Positions 9,442-18,799 of a DNA stretch of 64,000 bases are shown piece after piece. The notes beneath the pieces were generated by a model that made no database searches, was not told where the DNA came from, and saw nothing but the letters and a program-made list of their open reading frames with translations. Source of the DNA: Microbulbifer elongatus (lineage in GTDB: Bacteria > Pseudomonadota > Gammaproteobacteria > Pseudomonadales > Cellvibrionaceae); assembly GCF_020524885.1 (NCBI RefSeq), contig NZ_JAIVKJ010000001.1:1240001-1304000 (forward strand), written 5' to 3'. Position 1 is the stretch's first letter. Each line of letters begins with the position of its first letter. A program made the translations under genes and the position numbers.

Positions 9442-10907
9442 TGAGCACATTGCATGCACTAACCGTACCCAAGTGGGGTATGTCGATGGAGGAAGGTGAA
9501 ATCACCGAGTGGCGTGTGGAAGAGGGTGATCGCGTTTCGGTGGGGGACGAAATCGTCGATATAGAAACTTCCAAAATCGTCAATACCGCGGAGAGTCACT
9601 GTAACGGCACCCTGGTGAGGATCGTGGCGCAGCCTGGTGAAGTACACCGCGTAGCTATGTTGCTGGGTGTTGTAGCGGAAGGTGACGTGAGCGAAGCCGA
9701 GATCGACGCGTTTATCTCGAATTACAAGCCCGATGCGACCGCCCTGAACCAACCGCTCGTTGGCCGGGAAGAGGCGACTCGAGCGCAGGGGGCACCCAAT
9801 AGTCAGGCAAAGGCAGAGCAGCCCCAACGAGACAGCACGGTTTCGCAGGCCGCGACTACCTTACCAAAAGCCCCGGGCGATGGGACGGGCGATGCCGAGG
9901 TGTTTGCCTCTACCGTCGCACGGCGTTTGGCGAAAGCGCACGGCATTAATCTCCACGACGTGACACCGACCGGACACCACGGCCGTATTTCCAAATGGGA
10001 TGTGGAAAAGGCGGCGGGCGTGCGCATTCAACCGGCGAAGACAGTAGCCAATTCGCCATTGCCCAAGCGTGCTGCCAGTGATGACTCCCGTACCGCGGCA
10101 ACCCCGGTTGCTCGTCGACTGGCCAGGAAACTGAATATCAACCTCAACGATGTCACCCCGACCGGCCGCCATAACCGGGTTACCAAGGGGGATATCGAGC
10201 TGGCGGCGCGCGCAACCAGTGGCATGGGGTCTTATACCGAAACGCCGCTATCTGGCATGCGCAAGGCGATTGCCGGCCATTTGAGTGAATCAAAGCAAAC
10301 CATTCCCCACTTCCGTGTGAGCCTCGACATCGAACTGGACAGTCTGCTGGCCCAGCGCAAATACATGAATGACACGCTGGGACACGAGATTTCGGTCAAC
10401 GATTTTATTGTGAAAGCCTGCGCAAGCGCGTTGCAGCGGGTGCCCGAAGTGAATGTGCAGTTTACCGGTGACGGCATCCGGCAGTTCGAGCAGGCAGATA
10501 TCTCGATTGCTGTGGCACTTGAAAACGGTCTGATGACCCCGGTCATCCGCAGGGCAGATAGTAAAAGCCTGCCGCAAATTGCCGCAGATACACGTGCGCT
10601 GGTTAAACGTGCCCATGCCGGGCAGCTGGCTCTGGATGAGATCCGTGGAGGCTCATTTACCGTTTCCAACCTCGGCATGTACGGCGTCGACCAGTTCGAC
10701 GCGATTATCAATATGCCGCAGGCGGCAATCCTCGCGGTTGGCGCTGGTCGAGCCCAGCCGGTCGTGCGTGATGGCAACCTCGTAGCCGCGACCGTTATGC
10801 GGGTATCGATGTCGAGCGATCATCGTGCGATTGATGGTGCCACCGCTGCCAGGTTCCTGCAGGCATTGAAAGGGTTTCTGGAAAACCCCGCATCCATGTT
10901 GCTGTAG
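9441..10907 (+). CDS. Dihydrolipoamide acyltransferase (E2) with one lipoyl and two E3-binding domains
   Basis: Core of the 2-oxoacid dehydrogenase complex, 488 aa. Domains in order: a lipoyl domain (residues 1-80) with the lipoylated Lys45 in IETSKIV; a first peripheral-subunit-binding domain (about 153-193, VARRLAKAHGI through VTPTGHHGRISKWD); a second, clearly homologous one (about 218-256, VARRLARKLNI through VTPTGRHNRVTKGD); then the catalytic domain ending in the H-x3-D-G motif (DHRAIDG). Linkers are rich in Ala, Pro and Gln. Having two binding domains behind a single lipoyl domain is unusual. It starts inside the E1-beta stop and precedes E3. Confidence 0.9.
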   Translation: MSTLHALTVPKWGMSMEEGEITEWRVEEGDRVSVGDEIVDIETSKIVNTAESHCNGTLVRIVAQPGEVHRVAMLLGVVAEGDVSEAEIDAFISNYKPDATALNQPLVGREEATRAQGAPNSQAKAEQPQRDSTVSQAATTLPKAPGDGTGDAEVFASTVARRLAKAHGINLHDVTPTGHHGRISKWDVEKAAGVRIQPAKTVANSPLPKRAASDDSRTAATPVARRLARKLNINLNDVTPTGRHNRVTKGDIELAARATSGMGSYTETPLSGMRKAIAGHLSESKQTIPHFRVSLDIELDSLLAQRKYMNDTLGHEISVNDFIVKACASALQRVPEVNVQFTGDGIRQFEQADISIAVALENGLMTPVIRRADSKSLPQIAADTRALVKRAHAGQLALDEIRGGSFTVSNLGMYGVDQFDAIINMPQAAILAVGAGRAQPVVRDGNLVAATVMRVSMSSDHRAIDGATAARFLQALKGFLENPASMLL

Positions 10908-10937
10908 GGGCAGGTTCTAGCAAGAAGGATCCTTGAT

Positions 10938-12353
10938 GTGAATAGTGAACACAGTGATCGACAGTCATTTGACCTTGCCGTAGTCGGTGCCGGTCCCGGT
11001 GGCTATGTGGCCGCGATCCGGGCGGCACAACTGGGCTTGAATATCGTCATCATCGAAAAGCAGCACATGGGGGGTGTGTGTCTGAACTGGGGTTGTATTC
11101 CCACAAAGAGCTTGCTCAAAAGTGCAGAGCTTTATCAGGCAATTCTTAAATCCAAGGACTACGGCCTGGAGGTCAGTCCCGGGGAAGTTGATATTACGAA
11201 GGTCGTAAAGCGGAGCCGCGAGGTGGCGGAGCGCTTGAGTCGCGGTATCGATTACCTGATGGATAAGAACCGGATTACTGTGGTTCGTGGAAAGGCGCAC
11301 TTGAAAGAGCGCAACCTTCTTGAGATCTCCCGTCCAGACGAGGGCGCTTTGTACGTAAGTGCGCCTCATATCATTTTTGCAACGGGCGCCAGCCCGAGGT
11401 CGCTTCCCGGTATCGAGTCGGATGGCAAAGTTATCTGGACCGCGAAAGAAGCCATGACGCCGGATAGCCTGCCCAAATCCCTGCTGGTCATTGGGTCCGG
11501 CGCCATCGGCATTGAGTTCGCGAGTTTCTATCAGAGCTTTGGCTCTGAAGTCACCGTCATCGAAAAGCTGGATCGCATCCTGCCCATGGAAGATCGCGAT
11601 GTTTCCGCGGCAGCGCAAAAAAGTTTTGAGCGGCGCGGGATGAAAATTTTCACATCGAGTGTCATTGACGGGGTGCAGGTAGATGACGCGCGGGCCGAGG
11701 TGCACTGGCGCTCCCCAGTGGGAGTGGAGCAGGGTGTTTTCGATCGCGTGATTGTTGCCACCGGCGTAAAGGCCAATACGGAGGGGCTCGGCCTGGAGGC
11801 ACAGGGTGTTGCGCTTGATCGCGGACAGGTCGTGGTGAACCAGTGGTGTGAGACCTCGGTACCCGGTATCTATGCGATCGGTGACATGACCGCTCCCCCG
11901 TGGCTTGCGCACAAGGCAAGTCACGAAGCCGTCTTGTGTGTCGACAGGATTGCCGGGGAAAAGAATATTGAACCCCTTGACGTACACGGCATACCTGCAT
12001 GCACCTATAGCTCTCCGCAAATCGCCAGTGTTGGCATGACCGAGGAGCAAGCCCGGCAAGAAGGTATCCATCTGCGCGTCGGTCGCTTTGACCTGAATGC
12101 GTCCGGAAAGGCCCAGGCGATTGGTCACGCCGAGGGTTTCGTCAAGACGATCTTTGATGCAGATACCGGTGAACTGCTGGGCGCCCATATGATCGGTCCG
12201 GAAGTGACCGAGCTGATTCAGGGATATGTGATCGCACGCAAGCTTGAAACCACGGAGGATGAACTGTCGAGGACAGTGTTCGCCCACCCAACCATGTCGG
12301 AAGCGATGCATGAGTCTGTACTCGATGCAATCGGTCAGGGCATTCACAGCTAA
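10938..12353 (+). CDS. lpdA: Dihydrolipoyl dehydrogenase (E3)
   Basis: A flavoprotein of 471 aa that reoxidises the dihydrolipoyl group of E2 and reduces NAD+. The FAD motif GAGPGGYVAA is near the start, the redox-active disulfide is Cys48-x4-Cys53 in GGVCLNWGC, the NAD-binding motif is GSGAIGIEFASF, and the C-terminal catalytic His-Glu pair lies in AHPTMSE. The start is GTG 10938, with AAGAAGGA upstream. The gene is 30 bases downstream of E2 and is probably a complex-specific E3 separate from the housekeeping copy expected elsewhere. Confidence 0.92.
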   Translation: MNSEHSDRQSFDLAVVGAGPGGYVAAIRAAQLGLNIVIIEKQHMGGVCLNWGCIPTKSLLKSAELYQAILKSKDYGLEVSPGEVDITKVVKRSREVAERLSRGIDYLMDKNRITVVRGKAHLKERNLLEISRPDEGALYVSAPHIIFATGASPRSLPGIESDGKVIWTAKEAMTPDSLPKSLLVIGSGAIGIEFASFYQSFGSEVTVIEKLDRILPMEDRDVSAAAQKSFERRGMKIFTSSVIDGVQVDDARAEVHWRSPVGVEQGVFDRVIVATGVKANTEGLGLEAQGVALDRGQVVVNQWCETSVPGIYAIGDMTAPPWLAHKASHEAVLCVDRIAGEKNIEPLDVHGIPACTYSSPQIASVGMTEEQARQEGIHLRVGRFDLNASGKAQAIGHAEGFVKTIFDADTGELLGAHMIGPEVTELIQGYVIARKLETTEDELSRTVFAHPTMSEAMHESVLDAIGQGIHS

Positions 12354-12397
12354 CGCAAACGTGCAGGCAATCAATAGGTGAGGTTGAAATAATCCAT

Positions 12398-12823
12398 ATG
12401 ACGAATAGAACTGCGATCGCCGAGGGCTTGTTTACCTGGCCGTCCGATAAACCCGCACTGCTGGGGAGCCGCTGCCGGGAGTGCAACATTGCGGAATTTC
12501 CGGTGAAAAGCAGTTGCCCCGCATGCGGCAGCCAAGACGTAGGCGTCGAGCAGCTGCCCCGTCGCGGCAAGCTCTGGAGCTGGACCATTCAGGGCTTTAT
12601 GCCAAAGTCCCCGTATAACTCGGGGGAGACACCGGAAACTTTTACACCCTACGGGGTTGGTTACGTGGAACTGCCCGGTGCCGTATGTGTGGAAGCGCGG
12701 CTGATAGAGAACACACCTGAGCAGCTTTCTATTGGTATGGAGATGGAGCTGGTCATCGAAACCCTGCGCTATGAGCAACAGGGGAATGAGGTGGTTACCT
12801 TTGCGTTTAAAGCCGTGGAGTAA
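12398..12823 (+). CDS. DUF35/OB-fold protein with N-terminal zinc ribbon
   Basis: A 141-aa protein with a rubredoxin-like zinc ribbon (C-x2-C at SRCRECN and C-x2-C at SCPACGS) followed by an OB-fold. Proteins of this family pair with thiolase-like partners encoded next to them. The best studied examples belong to steroid side-chain degradation, where a ChsH2-type DUF35 domain complexes with the Ltp2 retro-aldolase. Here the partner is the thiolase-like gene 88 bases downstream. The role as an acyl-CoA-binding scaffold is inferred from the family and the pairing. Confidence 0.85.
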   Translation: MTNRTAIAEGLFTWPSDKPALLGSRCRECNIAEFPVKSSCPACGSQDVGVEQLPRRGKLWSWTIQGFMPKSPYNSGETPETFTPYGVGYVELPGAVCVEARLIENTPEQLSIGMEMELVIETLRYEQQGNEVVTFAFKAVE

Positions 12824-12911
12824 TTTGCGGAAGACACAGGAATATTTGGGTAATTATCGATAGTTAGGCGAGCACCTTGCGTATTGCGCGCCGATACAAC
12901 GGGAAGATTTC

Positions 12912-14054
12912 ATGGACGTAGCGATTGTTGGTATTGGTATTCATCCGTTTGGCCGAACACCCGGCCGCAGTGGATTGCAGCAGGGCGCGTTTGCCGCCCG
13001 CCAGGCATTGAGCGATGCCGGCGTAGAGTGGCGGGACATGCAGTTCGGATTTGGTGGCAGTGCCAGCGCTGGCAGTGCGGATGCGCTGGTGAATGAATTG
13101 GGGCTCACGGGCCTGCCGTTTATCAACGTAGCCAATGGCTGCGCTACCGGTGGCAGCGCAATGATTTCGGCCTATAACGCGATTAAGTCTGGCCAGTACG
13201 ATATCGGTATCGTAGTGGGCTTCGACAAGCATGATCGCGGCGCTTTCAATGCCGACCCGCGCCAGATGGGAATTGGTGAATGGTACGGTGAAAGTGGTCT
13301 GATGCTGACGACGCAGTTCTTCGCCATGAAGATCCAGCGGTATATGGACACCCACAACATCAGTGCCAGCACCCTGGCGAAAGTAGCCAGCAAGGCTTTC
13401 AGTAATGGTGCCAAAAACCCTAACGCCTGGCGTCGTGAAGAGATTGCGGAAGAAGAAATAGCCAGTTCAACCATGATCAGTCACCCGCTCACCAAATTCA
13501 TGTTTTGTGCGCCGGGTGAGGGCGGTGCGGCCATGGTGCTTTGCCGGGCCGACCACGCGCACCGCTATTCCGACAAGCCCATTTATCTGAAGGCCGCCAC
13601 CATGCGCTCACGTCGCTATGGCTCCTTTGAAGTATTTTCTCCGTCACAGGCGCTGCAGCAAGTCGATGGGCCCACGGTGGACGCCTCCCGTGCGGCCTTC
13701 GAGCTGGCTGGTGTGGGTCCGGAGGATATCGATGTCCTGCAGCTTCAGGATACCGAGTCCGGTGCCGAGATTATGCATATGGCCGAAAACGGATTCTGCG
13801 AGCACGGCGAGCAGGAAGCGCTTATCCAGGCGGGAGAAACCCGAATTGGCGGCAGACTGCCGGTAAATACCGATGGCGGATGTATCGCGAGCGGAGAACC
13901 GATTGGGGCCACCGGTTTACGGCAGATCTACGAAACCTGTTTGCAATTGCGGGGAGACGCCGGGCCGCGACAGGTGCCGAATACGCCCAAGCTGGGCTAC
14001 ACCCATGTGTATGGCGCGCCGGGAGTCAGCGCCGTGACCATATTGCAACGCTAA
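12912..14054 (+). CDS. Thiolase-like protein (SCP-x/Ltp type), possible retro-aldolase
   Basis: A 380-aa thiolase-fold protein. The nucleophile position is kept as Cys77 in NVANGCATGG. The conserved catalytic histidine of thiolases, normally in G-H-P-x-G-A-T-G, is replaced by Glu329 (SGEPIGATG). The C-terminus has the GYTHVYGAPGVS segment of the lipid-transfer-protein branch. Loss of the histidine together with the adjacent DUF35 partner suggests carbon-carbon cleavage by retro-aldol chemistry rather than CoA thiolysis, as known for Ltp2. This is inference. Start ATG 12912 has GGAAGA upstream. Confidence 0.8.
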   Translation: MDVAIVGIGIHPFGRTPGRSGLQQGAFAARQALSDAGVEWRDMQFGFGGSASAGSADALVNELGLTGLPFINVANGCATGGSAMISAYNAIKSGQYDIGIVVGFDKHDRGAFNADPRQMGIGEWYGESGLMLTTQFFAMKIQRYMDTHNISASTLAKVASKAFSNGAKNPNAWRREEIAEEEIASSTMISHPLTKFMFCAPGEGGAAMVLCRADHAHRYSDKPIYLKAATMRSRRYGSFEVFSPSQALQQVDGPTVDASRAAFELAGVGPEDIDVLQLQDTESGAEIMHMAENGFCEHGEQEALIQAGETRIGGRLPVNTDGGCIASGEPIGATGLRQIYETCLQLRGDAGPRQVPNTPKLGYTHVYGAPGVSAVTILQR

Positions 14055-14094
14055 CTGTCCACTGAACATTAAAAAATAATAAGAGGAACGCGCC

Positions 14095-15480
14095 ATGAGC
14101 GACACCGTTGAGTTGACACCGGAAGAGATTACCGCAAGAAATCCCTCTGACAGCTTTCAGGACCTGTTGAAAATAGAGACTGTGGAAGTCCCTCCTTCCT
14201 TGCTGGAGAGCACCGAGACCTATCTTGGTTCCGAGGACATCTCCACGGATCGCTATACCTCAAAAGCGTTTTTTGACCTGGAGGTTGAAAAAGTCTGGCG
14301 CAAGACCTGGCAGGTTGCCTGTCGAGAGAACCGCTTGCGCAAACCCGGGGATTACTTTGTCTACGATATCGTCAACGATTCCATTTTGCTGACGCGTACA
14401 GAGTCCGGTGAAATCAAGGGTTTTCACAATTCCTGTTTGCACCGCGGCCGGGCCTTGAAAAAGGGCGCCGGGCATAGCGATAACCTCCGCTGCCCGTATC
14501 ACGGTTGGTCGTGGGACCTGGATGGCGAGTTTCTCGGTGCACCCTGCCAGTGGGACTTCCCGCACGTAACCAAGGAAAATGCAAAGCTCCCGGAGGTCAG
14601 GGTAGCAACCTGGGGAGGGTGGGTATTCATCAATATGGATGAGAAGGCTCCCTCTCTGGCGGAGTACATGGAAATGCTGCCCGACCATATGAATCGCTGG
14701 AAGCATGAGCAGCGCTTCGTGGCACTGCATGTAGAGAAAGTCATCGCGTGTAACTGGAAGGTTGCTTTTGAGGCCTTTATCGAGTCTTACCATGCCCTGG
14801 CTACACATCCGCAGCTGATGCCGTTCCAGGGTATCGACAACTCCCAGTACGACGTCTGGGGGGACCATGTCAGCCGCACCATTACCGCCTACGGTGTTCC
14901 CAATCCGGCCCACGCGGATCAGTACACGGAGCAGCAGTCACTGGATGCCATGATGGAACTGATCGGGGTTCCCGACCGTCCCCAACTGGCACCGGGCCAA
15001 ACGGCTCGTGAAATGTATGCGGCATTGAATTTGCCGGTCGCAAGCCAGCAAGCGGGCGAGGACCTGAGCGGCAAGGTAACGATGTCCGAGCTGATGGACT
15101 CCACCCTGTATTCGCTTTTTCCCAACTTTGCGCCCTGGGCGGGGCAGGGCACCGTGATTACCTACCGGCACAGGCCCAACGGGGACGACGTCGACAGCTG
15201 CATCATGGAGATCTTCCTGCTGACCCGATTCCCCGAGGGCGAGGAGTCTCCACCGGATGCTCCCACTTTCCGCCTTGGGATCGACCAGCCGTTTAGCGAG
15301 GCTGCAGAGGTGATGGGGGCCGGTTTTGCCAATGTTTTCCACCAGGATGGTGCGAACCTTCCCCAGGTCCAGAAAGGCCTCAAGGCTTCGAAGAAGCGGG
15401 CAGTCACCCTTGGTAACTACCAGGAAGTGCGTATTCGGCATTTTAACCAGACCCTGGACAAGTACATCAATGCGAAGTGA
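14095..15480 (+). CDS. Rieske non-haem iron oxygenase, alpha-type subunit
   Basis: A terminal oxygenase of 461 aa. The Rieske [2Fe-2S] ligands are Cys114-x-His116 (CLHRG) and Cys133-x2-His136 (CPYHGW). The mononuclear iron ligands include His233 and His238 in ESYHALATH. It would hydroxylate an aromatic or alicyclic ring using electrons from a separate ferredoxin/reductase. No small beta subunit, ferredoxin or reductase is encoded nearby. The ribosome site AGAGGAA lies just upstream of ATG 14095. It follows the thiolase-like gene and precedes an SDR that could act on its product. Confidence 0.9.
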   Translation: MSDTVELTPEEITARNPSDSFQDLLKIETVEVPPSLLESTETYLGSEDISTDRYTSKAFFDLEVEKVWRKTWQVACRENRLRKPGDYFVYDIVNDSILLTRTESGEIKGFHNSCLHRGRALKKGAGHSDNLRCPYHGWSWDLDGEFLGAPCQWDFPHVTKENAKLPEVRVATWGGWVFINMDEKAPSLAEYMEMLPDHMNRWKHEQRFVALHVEKVIACNWKVAFEAFIESYHALATHPQLMPFQGIDNSQYDVWGDHVSRTITAYGVPNPAHADQYTEQQSLDAMMELIGVPDRPQLAPGQTAREMYAALNLPVASQQAGEDLSGKVTMSELMDSTLYSLFPNFAPWAGQGTVITYRHRPNGDDVDSCIMEIFLLTRFPEGEESPPDAPTFRLGIDQPFSEAAEVMGAGFANVFHQDGANLPQVQKGLKASKKRAVTLGNYQEVRIRHFNQTLDKYINAK

Positions 15481-15513
15481 TCGCACTTGCAAGGATCGTG
15501 TGGAGACAACGTC

Positions 15514-16290
15514 ATGAATGATCTATTCCGTCCCTTCAGCCTGGAAGGGAAGACTGCCCTGGTTACCGGCGCTTCCAGCGGCCTGGGGCTGCATTTCGCC
15601 CAAGTGCTGGCAAAGGCTGGTGCCCGTGTCGCGCTTGCTGCCAGGCGCACGGACCTGCTCGATAAAGTCTGTTCAGAAATCGTGGAAGCGGGCGGTGAGG
15701 CGCTTGCAGTTTCCATGGACGTGACTGACTCAGAAAGCATCAGGGCCGCTTTTGATCATATCGAGGAGACCTTTGGTGTACCGAACGTGGTGATCAACAA
15801 CGCCGGTATCACGATCCCTAAATTACTTCTGGACCTGAGTGACGAAGATTGGGATGGCGTAATTGACACCAACCTCAACGGGGTGGCATTTGTGACGCGA
15901 GAGGCTGGCCGCCGGCTGGTCGCTGCAGGGACCCCAGGGAGCATTGTGAATATTGCCTCGATTATTGCTGAGCGCCTACAGAAGTGCCTGTCGAACTACG
16001 CCGCCGCCAAGGCCGCAGTAGTGCAGTTGAGCAAGGCTGCTGCCCTTGAGCTGGCTCCGCACAATATTCGGGTGAATGCACTATGCCCGGGTTATTTCAA
16101 TACTCCGCTGAACAGCGAATGGTTCAAAACCCATGCTGGTCAGGCCCTGATAAAGCGCGTGCCTACCGGACGTATAGGTGAATTGGATGAGTTGAACGGG
16201 CCATTACTTTTGCTGGCTTCCGATGCTGGCTCACTAATGACCGGCTCTGCGATCACCGTTGATGGTGGTCACGTGCTGTCTGAACTCTAA
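15514..16290 (+). CDS. Short-chain dehydrogenase/reductase (SDR)
   Basis: A classical NAD(P)-dependent SDR of 258 aa. It has the TGASSGLG cofactor motif near residue 18, the NNAG motif, the active-site Ser in IVNIASII and the catalytic Tyr-x3-Lys (NYAAAKAA), and ends with the usual DGGH segment. It would oxidise a secondary alcohol or reduce a ketone. I chose ATG 15514 because GGAG sits ahead of it; the frame extends to 15487 without support. It is the ninth gene of the operon. Confidence 0.88.
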   Translation: MNDLFRPFSLEGKTALVTGASSGLGLHFAQVLAKAGARVALAARRTDLLDKVCSEIVEAGGEALAVSMDVTDSESIRAAFDHIEETFGVPNVVINNAGITIPKLLLDLSDEDWDGVIDTNLNGVAFVTREAGRRLVAAGTPGSIVNIASIIAERLQKCLSNYAAAKAAVVQLSKAAALELAPHNIRVNALCPGYFNTPLNSEWFKTHAGQALIKRVPTGRIGELDELNGPLLLLASDAGSLMTGSAITVDGGHVLSEL

Positions 16291-16343
16291 TCCGGCCCAA
16301 CAGCGTGTCATAACTCGCAGCATACTGAATGAGGGGAATACCC

Positions 16344-17969
16344 ATGGAAATCCTTATGGATCAGAATCGCTTACACCGCGATGCCGCGCACTGGACAAAC
16401 CTGACCGTCGCCGACGCCGCATGGAAGAAGGCGCAAGAGTGTCCTGAAGAGACTGCCATTTTCCTGGAAAATGAACCGGCTATCACATTTGGCTCCATCG
16501 CCGAACAGGCACGCCGCCTGATAACCGGGTTGCGCAAGCTTGGTATGCAACAGGGCGATGTGATTAGCTTCCAGCTGCCCAACTGGCGAGAGTCGGTGAT
16601 ACTGGACATTGCGGCGTCGGCAATGGGGCTATTGGTAAACCCCGTGATTCCCATCTACCGGGATCGAGAGCTGCGCTTCATCCTGAAGGACGCGCGCACC
16701 AAACTGATATTCATTCCCGAGCGGGTAAGAAGCCTTGAATTTCCATCAATGATCGCCCGCCTGAAGCCGGACCTTCCCGACCTGCAGCACGTGGTTTCGG
16801 TACGGGCGGAGGAAGATTACCCGGGTATGCTGCGGTTTGATGCACTTCTCGACAATGAGATGGCTGACCTTGCCAGCCTGCCAACCGTAGACCCCAACAG
16901 TATAAAGACCATCCTCTATACCTCGGGTACAACGGGTAATCCCAAAGCGGTATTGCACAGCCACAACACCCTGAACCGCGTGATACAGAACTCGGTTGAG
17001 TGTTGGAAGCTGGATGAGAAAGACATCATGCTGATGCCTTCACCGGTGACGCACATCACCGGATATGGCTCCGGGATGGTGTTGCCGTTTATTACCCGCG
17101 TCAAGTCTGCGCTGATGGCGCGTTGGGATGCGGATGCGGCGGTGGAATACATTCAAAGGGTCGGGGCCACCGCCAGTGTTGGGGCTACCCCGTTCCTAGT
17201 GGAGTTGCTGGCTGCGGCCAAACGACACCGTACGCGGTTACCCAGTATGCGACTGTTTGCCTGCGGCGGTGCGTCGGTCCCCCCGGGAGTCATTCACGCT
17301 TGCTATGAGCAACTTGAAAACTGCCGGGCATTCCGAGTCTACGGTAGTACCGAGGCACCGGTGATCACCCAGGGCTTTGTCGGTGATGGCGAACAGCAAC
17401 TGGCCGCTGAAACCGACGGCATGATTTACGGGTATGAGGTAAAAATCGTTGATCCCAAAGGTAATGCCTTACCGCCAGGTCGCGAGGGCGAGATTGCCGT
17501 GCGCGGGCCCGGGTTGATGCTGGGCTATGCCGATCCCAAACAGAATCGCGCCGCCCACGATAATGAAGGCTTTTTCTACACCGGTGACATCGGTTTGCGC
17601 ACCGCAGATAACGCCATAAAGATCACAGATCGAAAGAAGGACATCATCATTCGCGGTGGCGAGAATATCAGTGCCCGCGAGATTGAAGACGTACTGCACG
17701 AGCACCCCAGCATAAGTGAGGTAGCGATCGTATCAATGCCTCACGAACGTCTGGGAGAGGGCGTTTGCGCCTATATCGTGCCTCATAAAAATGCTTCGGA
17801 GCCGAATCTCTCAGGCATTGCGGCCTATGCGAATAGTGCGGGGCTGGCGAAGCAGAAAATCCCTGAACATATAGAAATCGTGGAAGCGCTGCCGCGCACG
17901 GCGAGCGGAAAGGTGAGAAAGGATATTTTACGCAAGGAAATATCCTCACGATTTGTTGACTGCTTCTAA
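16344..17969 (+). CDS. Acyl-CoA synthetase / AMP-dependent ligase
   Basis: An ANL-superfamily enzyme of 541 aa activating a carboxylic acid to its CoA ester. Motifs are the P-loop-like YTSGTTGNPKA, the A5 segment YGSTEAP, the TGDIG motif, the hinge DRKKDIIIRGGENIS and the C-terminal catalytic lysine in RTASGKVRKD. The start is ATG 16344 with GAGGGGAA upstream. The resemblance is to medium-chain or cyclohexanecarboxylate-type CoA ligases, but the acid is unknown. Its presence shows that the pathway passes through CoA thioesters, in line with the acyl-CoA dehydrogenase at 39955. Confidence 0.88.
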   Translation: MEILMDQNRLHRDAAHWTNLTVADAAWKKAQECPEETAIFLENEPAITFGSIAEQARRLITGLRKLGMQQGDVISFQLPNWRESVILDIAASAMGLLVNPVIPIYRDRELRFILKDARTKLIFIPERVRSLEFPSMIARLKPDLPDLQHVVSVRAEEDYPGMLRFDALLDNEMADLASLPTVDPNSIKTILYTSGTTGNPKAVLHSHNTLNRVIQNSVECWKLDEKDIMLMPSPVTHITGYGSGMVLPFITRVKSALMARWDADAAVEYIQRVGATASVGATPFLVELLAAAKRHRTRLPSMRLFACGGASVPPGVIHACYEQLENCRAFRVYGSTEAPVITQGFVGDGEQQLAAETDGMIYGYEVKIVDPKGNALPPGREGEIAVRGPGLMLGYADPKQNRAAHDNEGFFYTGDIGLRTADNAIKITDRKKDIIIRGGENISAREIEDVLHEHPSISEVAIVSMPHERLGEGVCAYIVPHKNASEPNLSGIAAYANSAGLAKQKIPEHIEIVEALPRTASGKVRKDILRKEISSRFVDCF

Positions 17970-17989
17970 CCGGCTGACAGGGAATGACT

Positions 17990-18745
17990 ATGGGAAATCT
18001 AAGTGGAAAAACTGCCGTCGTCCTGGGCGCTTCCGGTACGAGTAACTTTGGCAGCGTCATTGCCCGGACACTGGCAAATGAAGGCGCGAATGTGGTGGTT
18101 TCCGGTCGCCGAGCAGAACCGCTTGAGGACCTGGCGGATGAAATCAATGGCCTGGCCGTGCGCTGCGATGTTCAGGACGAAGACCAGATCCAATCGCTAT
18201 TTGATACTGCGTTGGCGAAGTTTGGTGGGGTGGATATCGCCGTGAATTCCGCGGGAATACTGGCAAGCGGAAAAATCGCCGAACTGGATGCTGGGAAGAT
18301 CCGCCCGACGCTTGAAATTAGCTTCATCGGTGCATTGCTGTTTTTCAAATGGGCGGCAGCTGCGATGAAAAAGGGCGGCTCGGTTATCACGATTTCCTCC
18401 CTGACGACTCGCTTACCGGGGCCAGAGCTGGCCGTTTACTCGGGTGCTCGTGCGGGAATAGACCACGCCATCAAGGTCGCTGCAGTGGAGTATGCAGAAC
18501 AGAAGGTACGCTTTAATTCGATTGCCGCAGGCCTGATTCAGACAGATATGACTAATCCGTTATTTGACATGGATGCGGTGATTGAGGCTTGCGTGCGAGA
18601 GACGCCCGCTGGCCGGATGGGCACCGTCCAGGATATCGCGCAAGCGGCGTTGTTTCTTGCGGATGGTGAACGATCAGGGTTTATCAATGGTCAGATCCTG
18701 GATCTGGCTGGTGGGCAGCAGATGGGGCATTTACCGCGCCTGTAG
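17990..18745 (+). CDS. SDR-family protein with Arg in place of the catalytic Lys
   Basis: A Rossmann-fold SDR of 251 aa. The cofactor motif is variant (GASGTSNFG), the NSAG motif is intact, and Ser and Tyr150 of the active site are present. However, the Tyr-x3-Lys motif reads Y-S-G-A-R, with Arg154 where lysine is expected. It may still bind NAD(P), or it may have altered activity. I prefer ATG 17990, which has AGGGA seven bases upstream, over ATG 17984, where the spacing is too short. It follows the acyl-CoA ligase by about 20 bases. Confidence 0.82.
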   Translation: MGNLSGKTAVVLGASGTSNFGSVIARTLANEGANVVVSGRRAEPLEDLADEINGLAVRCDVQDEDQIQSLFDTALAKFGGVDIAVNSAGILASGKIAELDAGKIRPTLEISFIGALLFFKWAAAAMKKGGSVITISSLTTRLPGPELAVYSGARAGIDHAIKVAAVEYAEQKVRFNSIAAGLIQTDMTNPLFDMDAVIEACVRETPAGRMGTVQDIAQAALFLADGERSGFINGQILDLAGGQQMGHLPRL

Positions 18746-18799
18746 CTATAGATATGGGCAGGTGTGGGCAAGCATTTTACGTTACGGAGAGGAAGGATC

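Noticed and set aside
10965-12374. 469-codon open frame antisense to the E3 gene
   Set aside because: It lies wholly opposite a clear lpdA and has no recognisable motif. Long antisense frames are expected in G+C-rich coding DNA.
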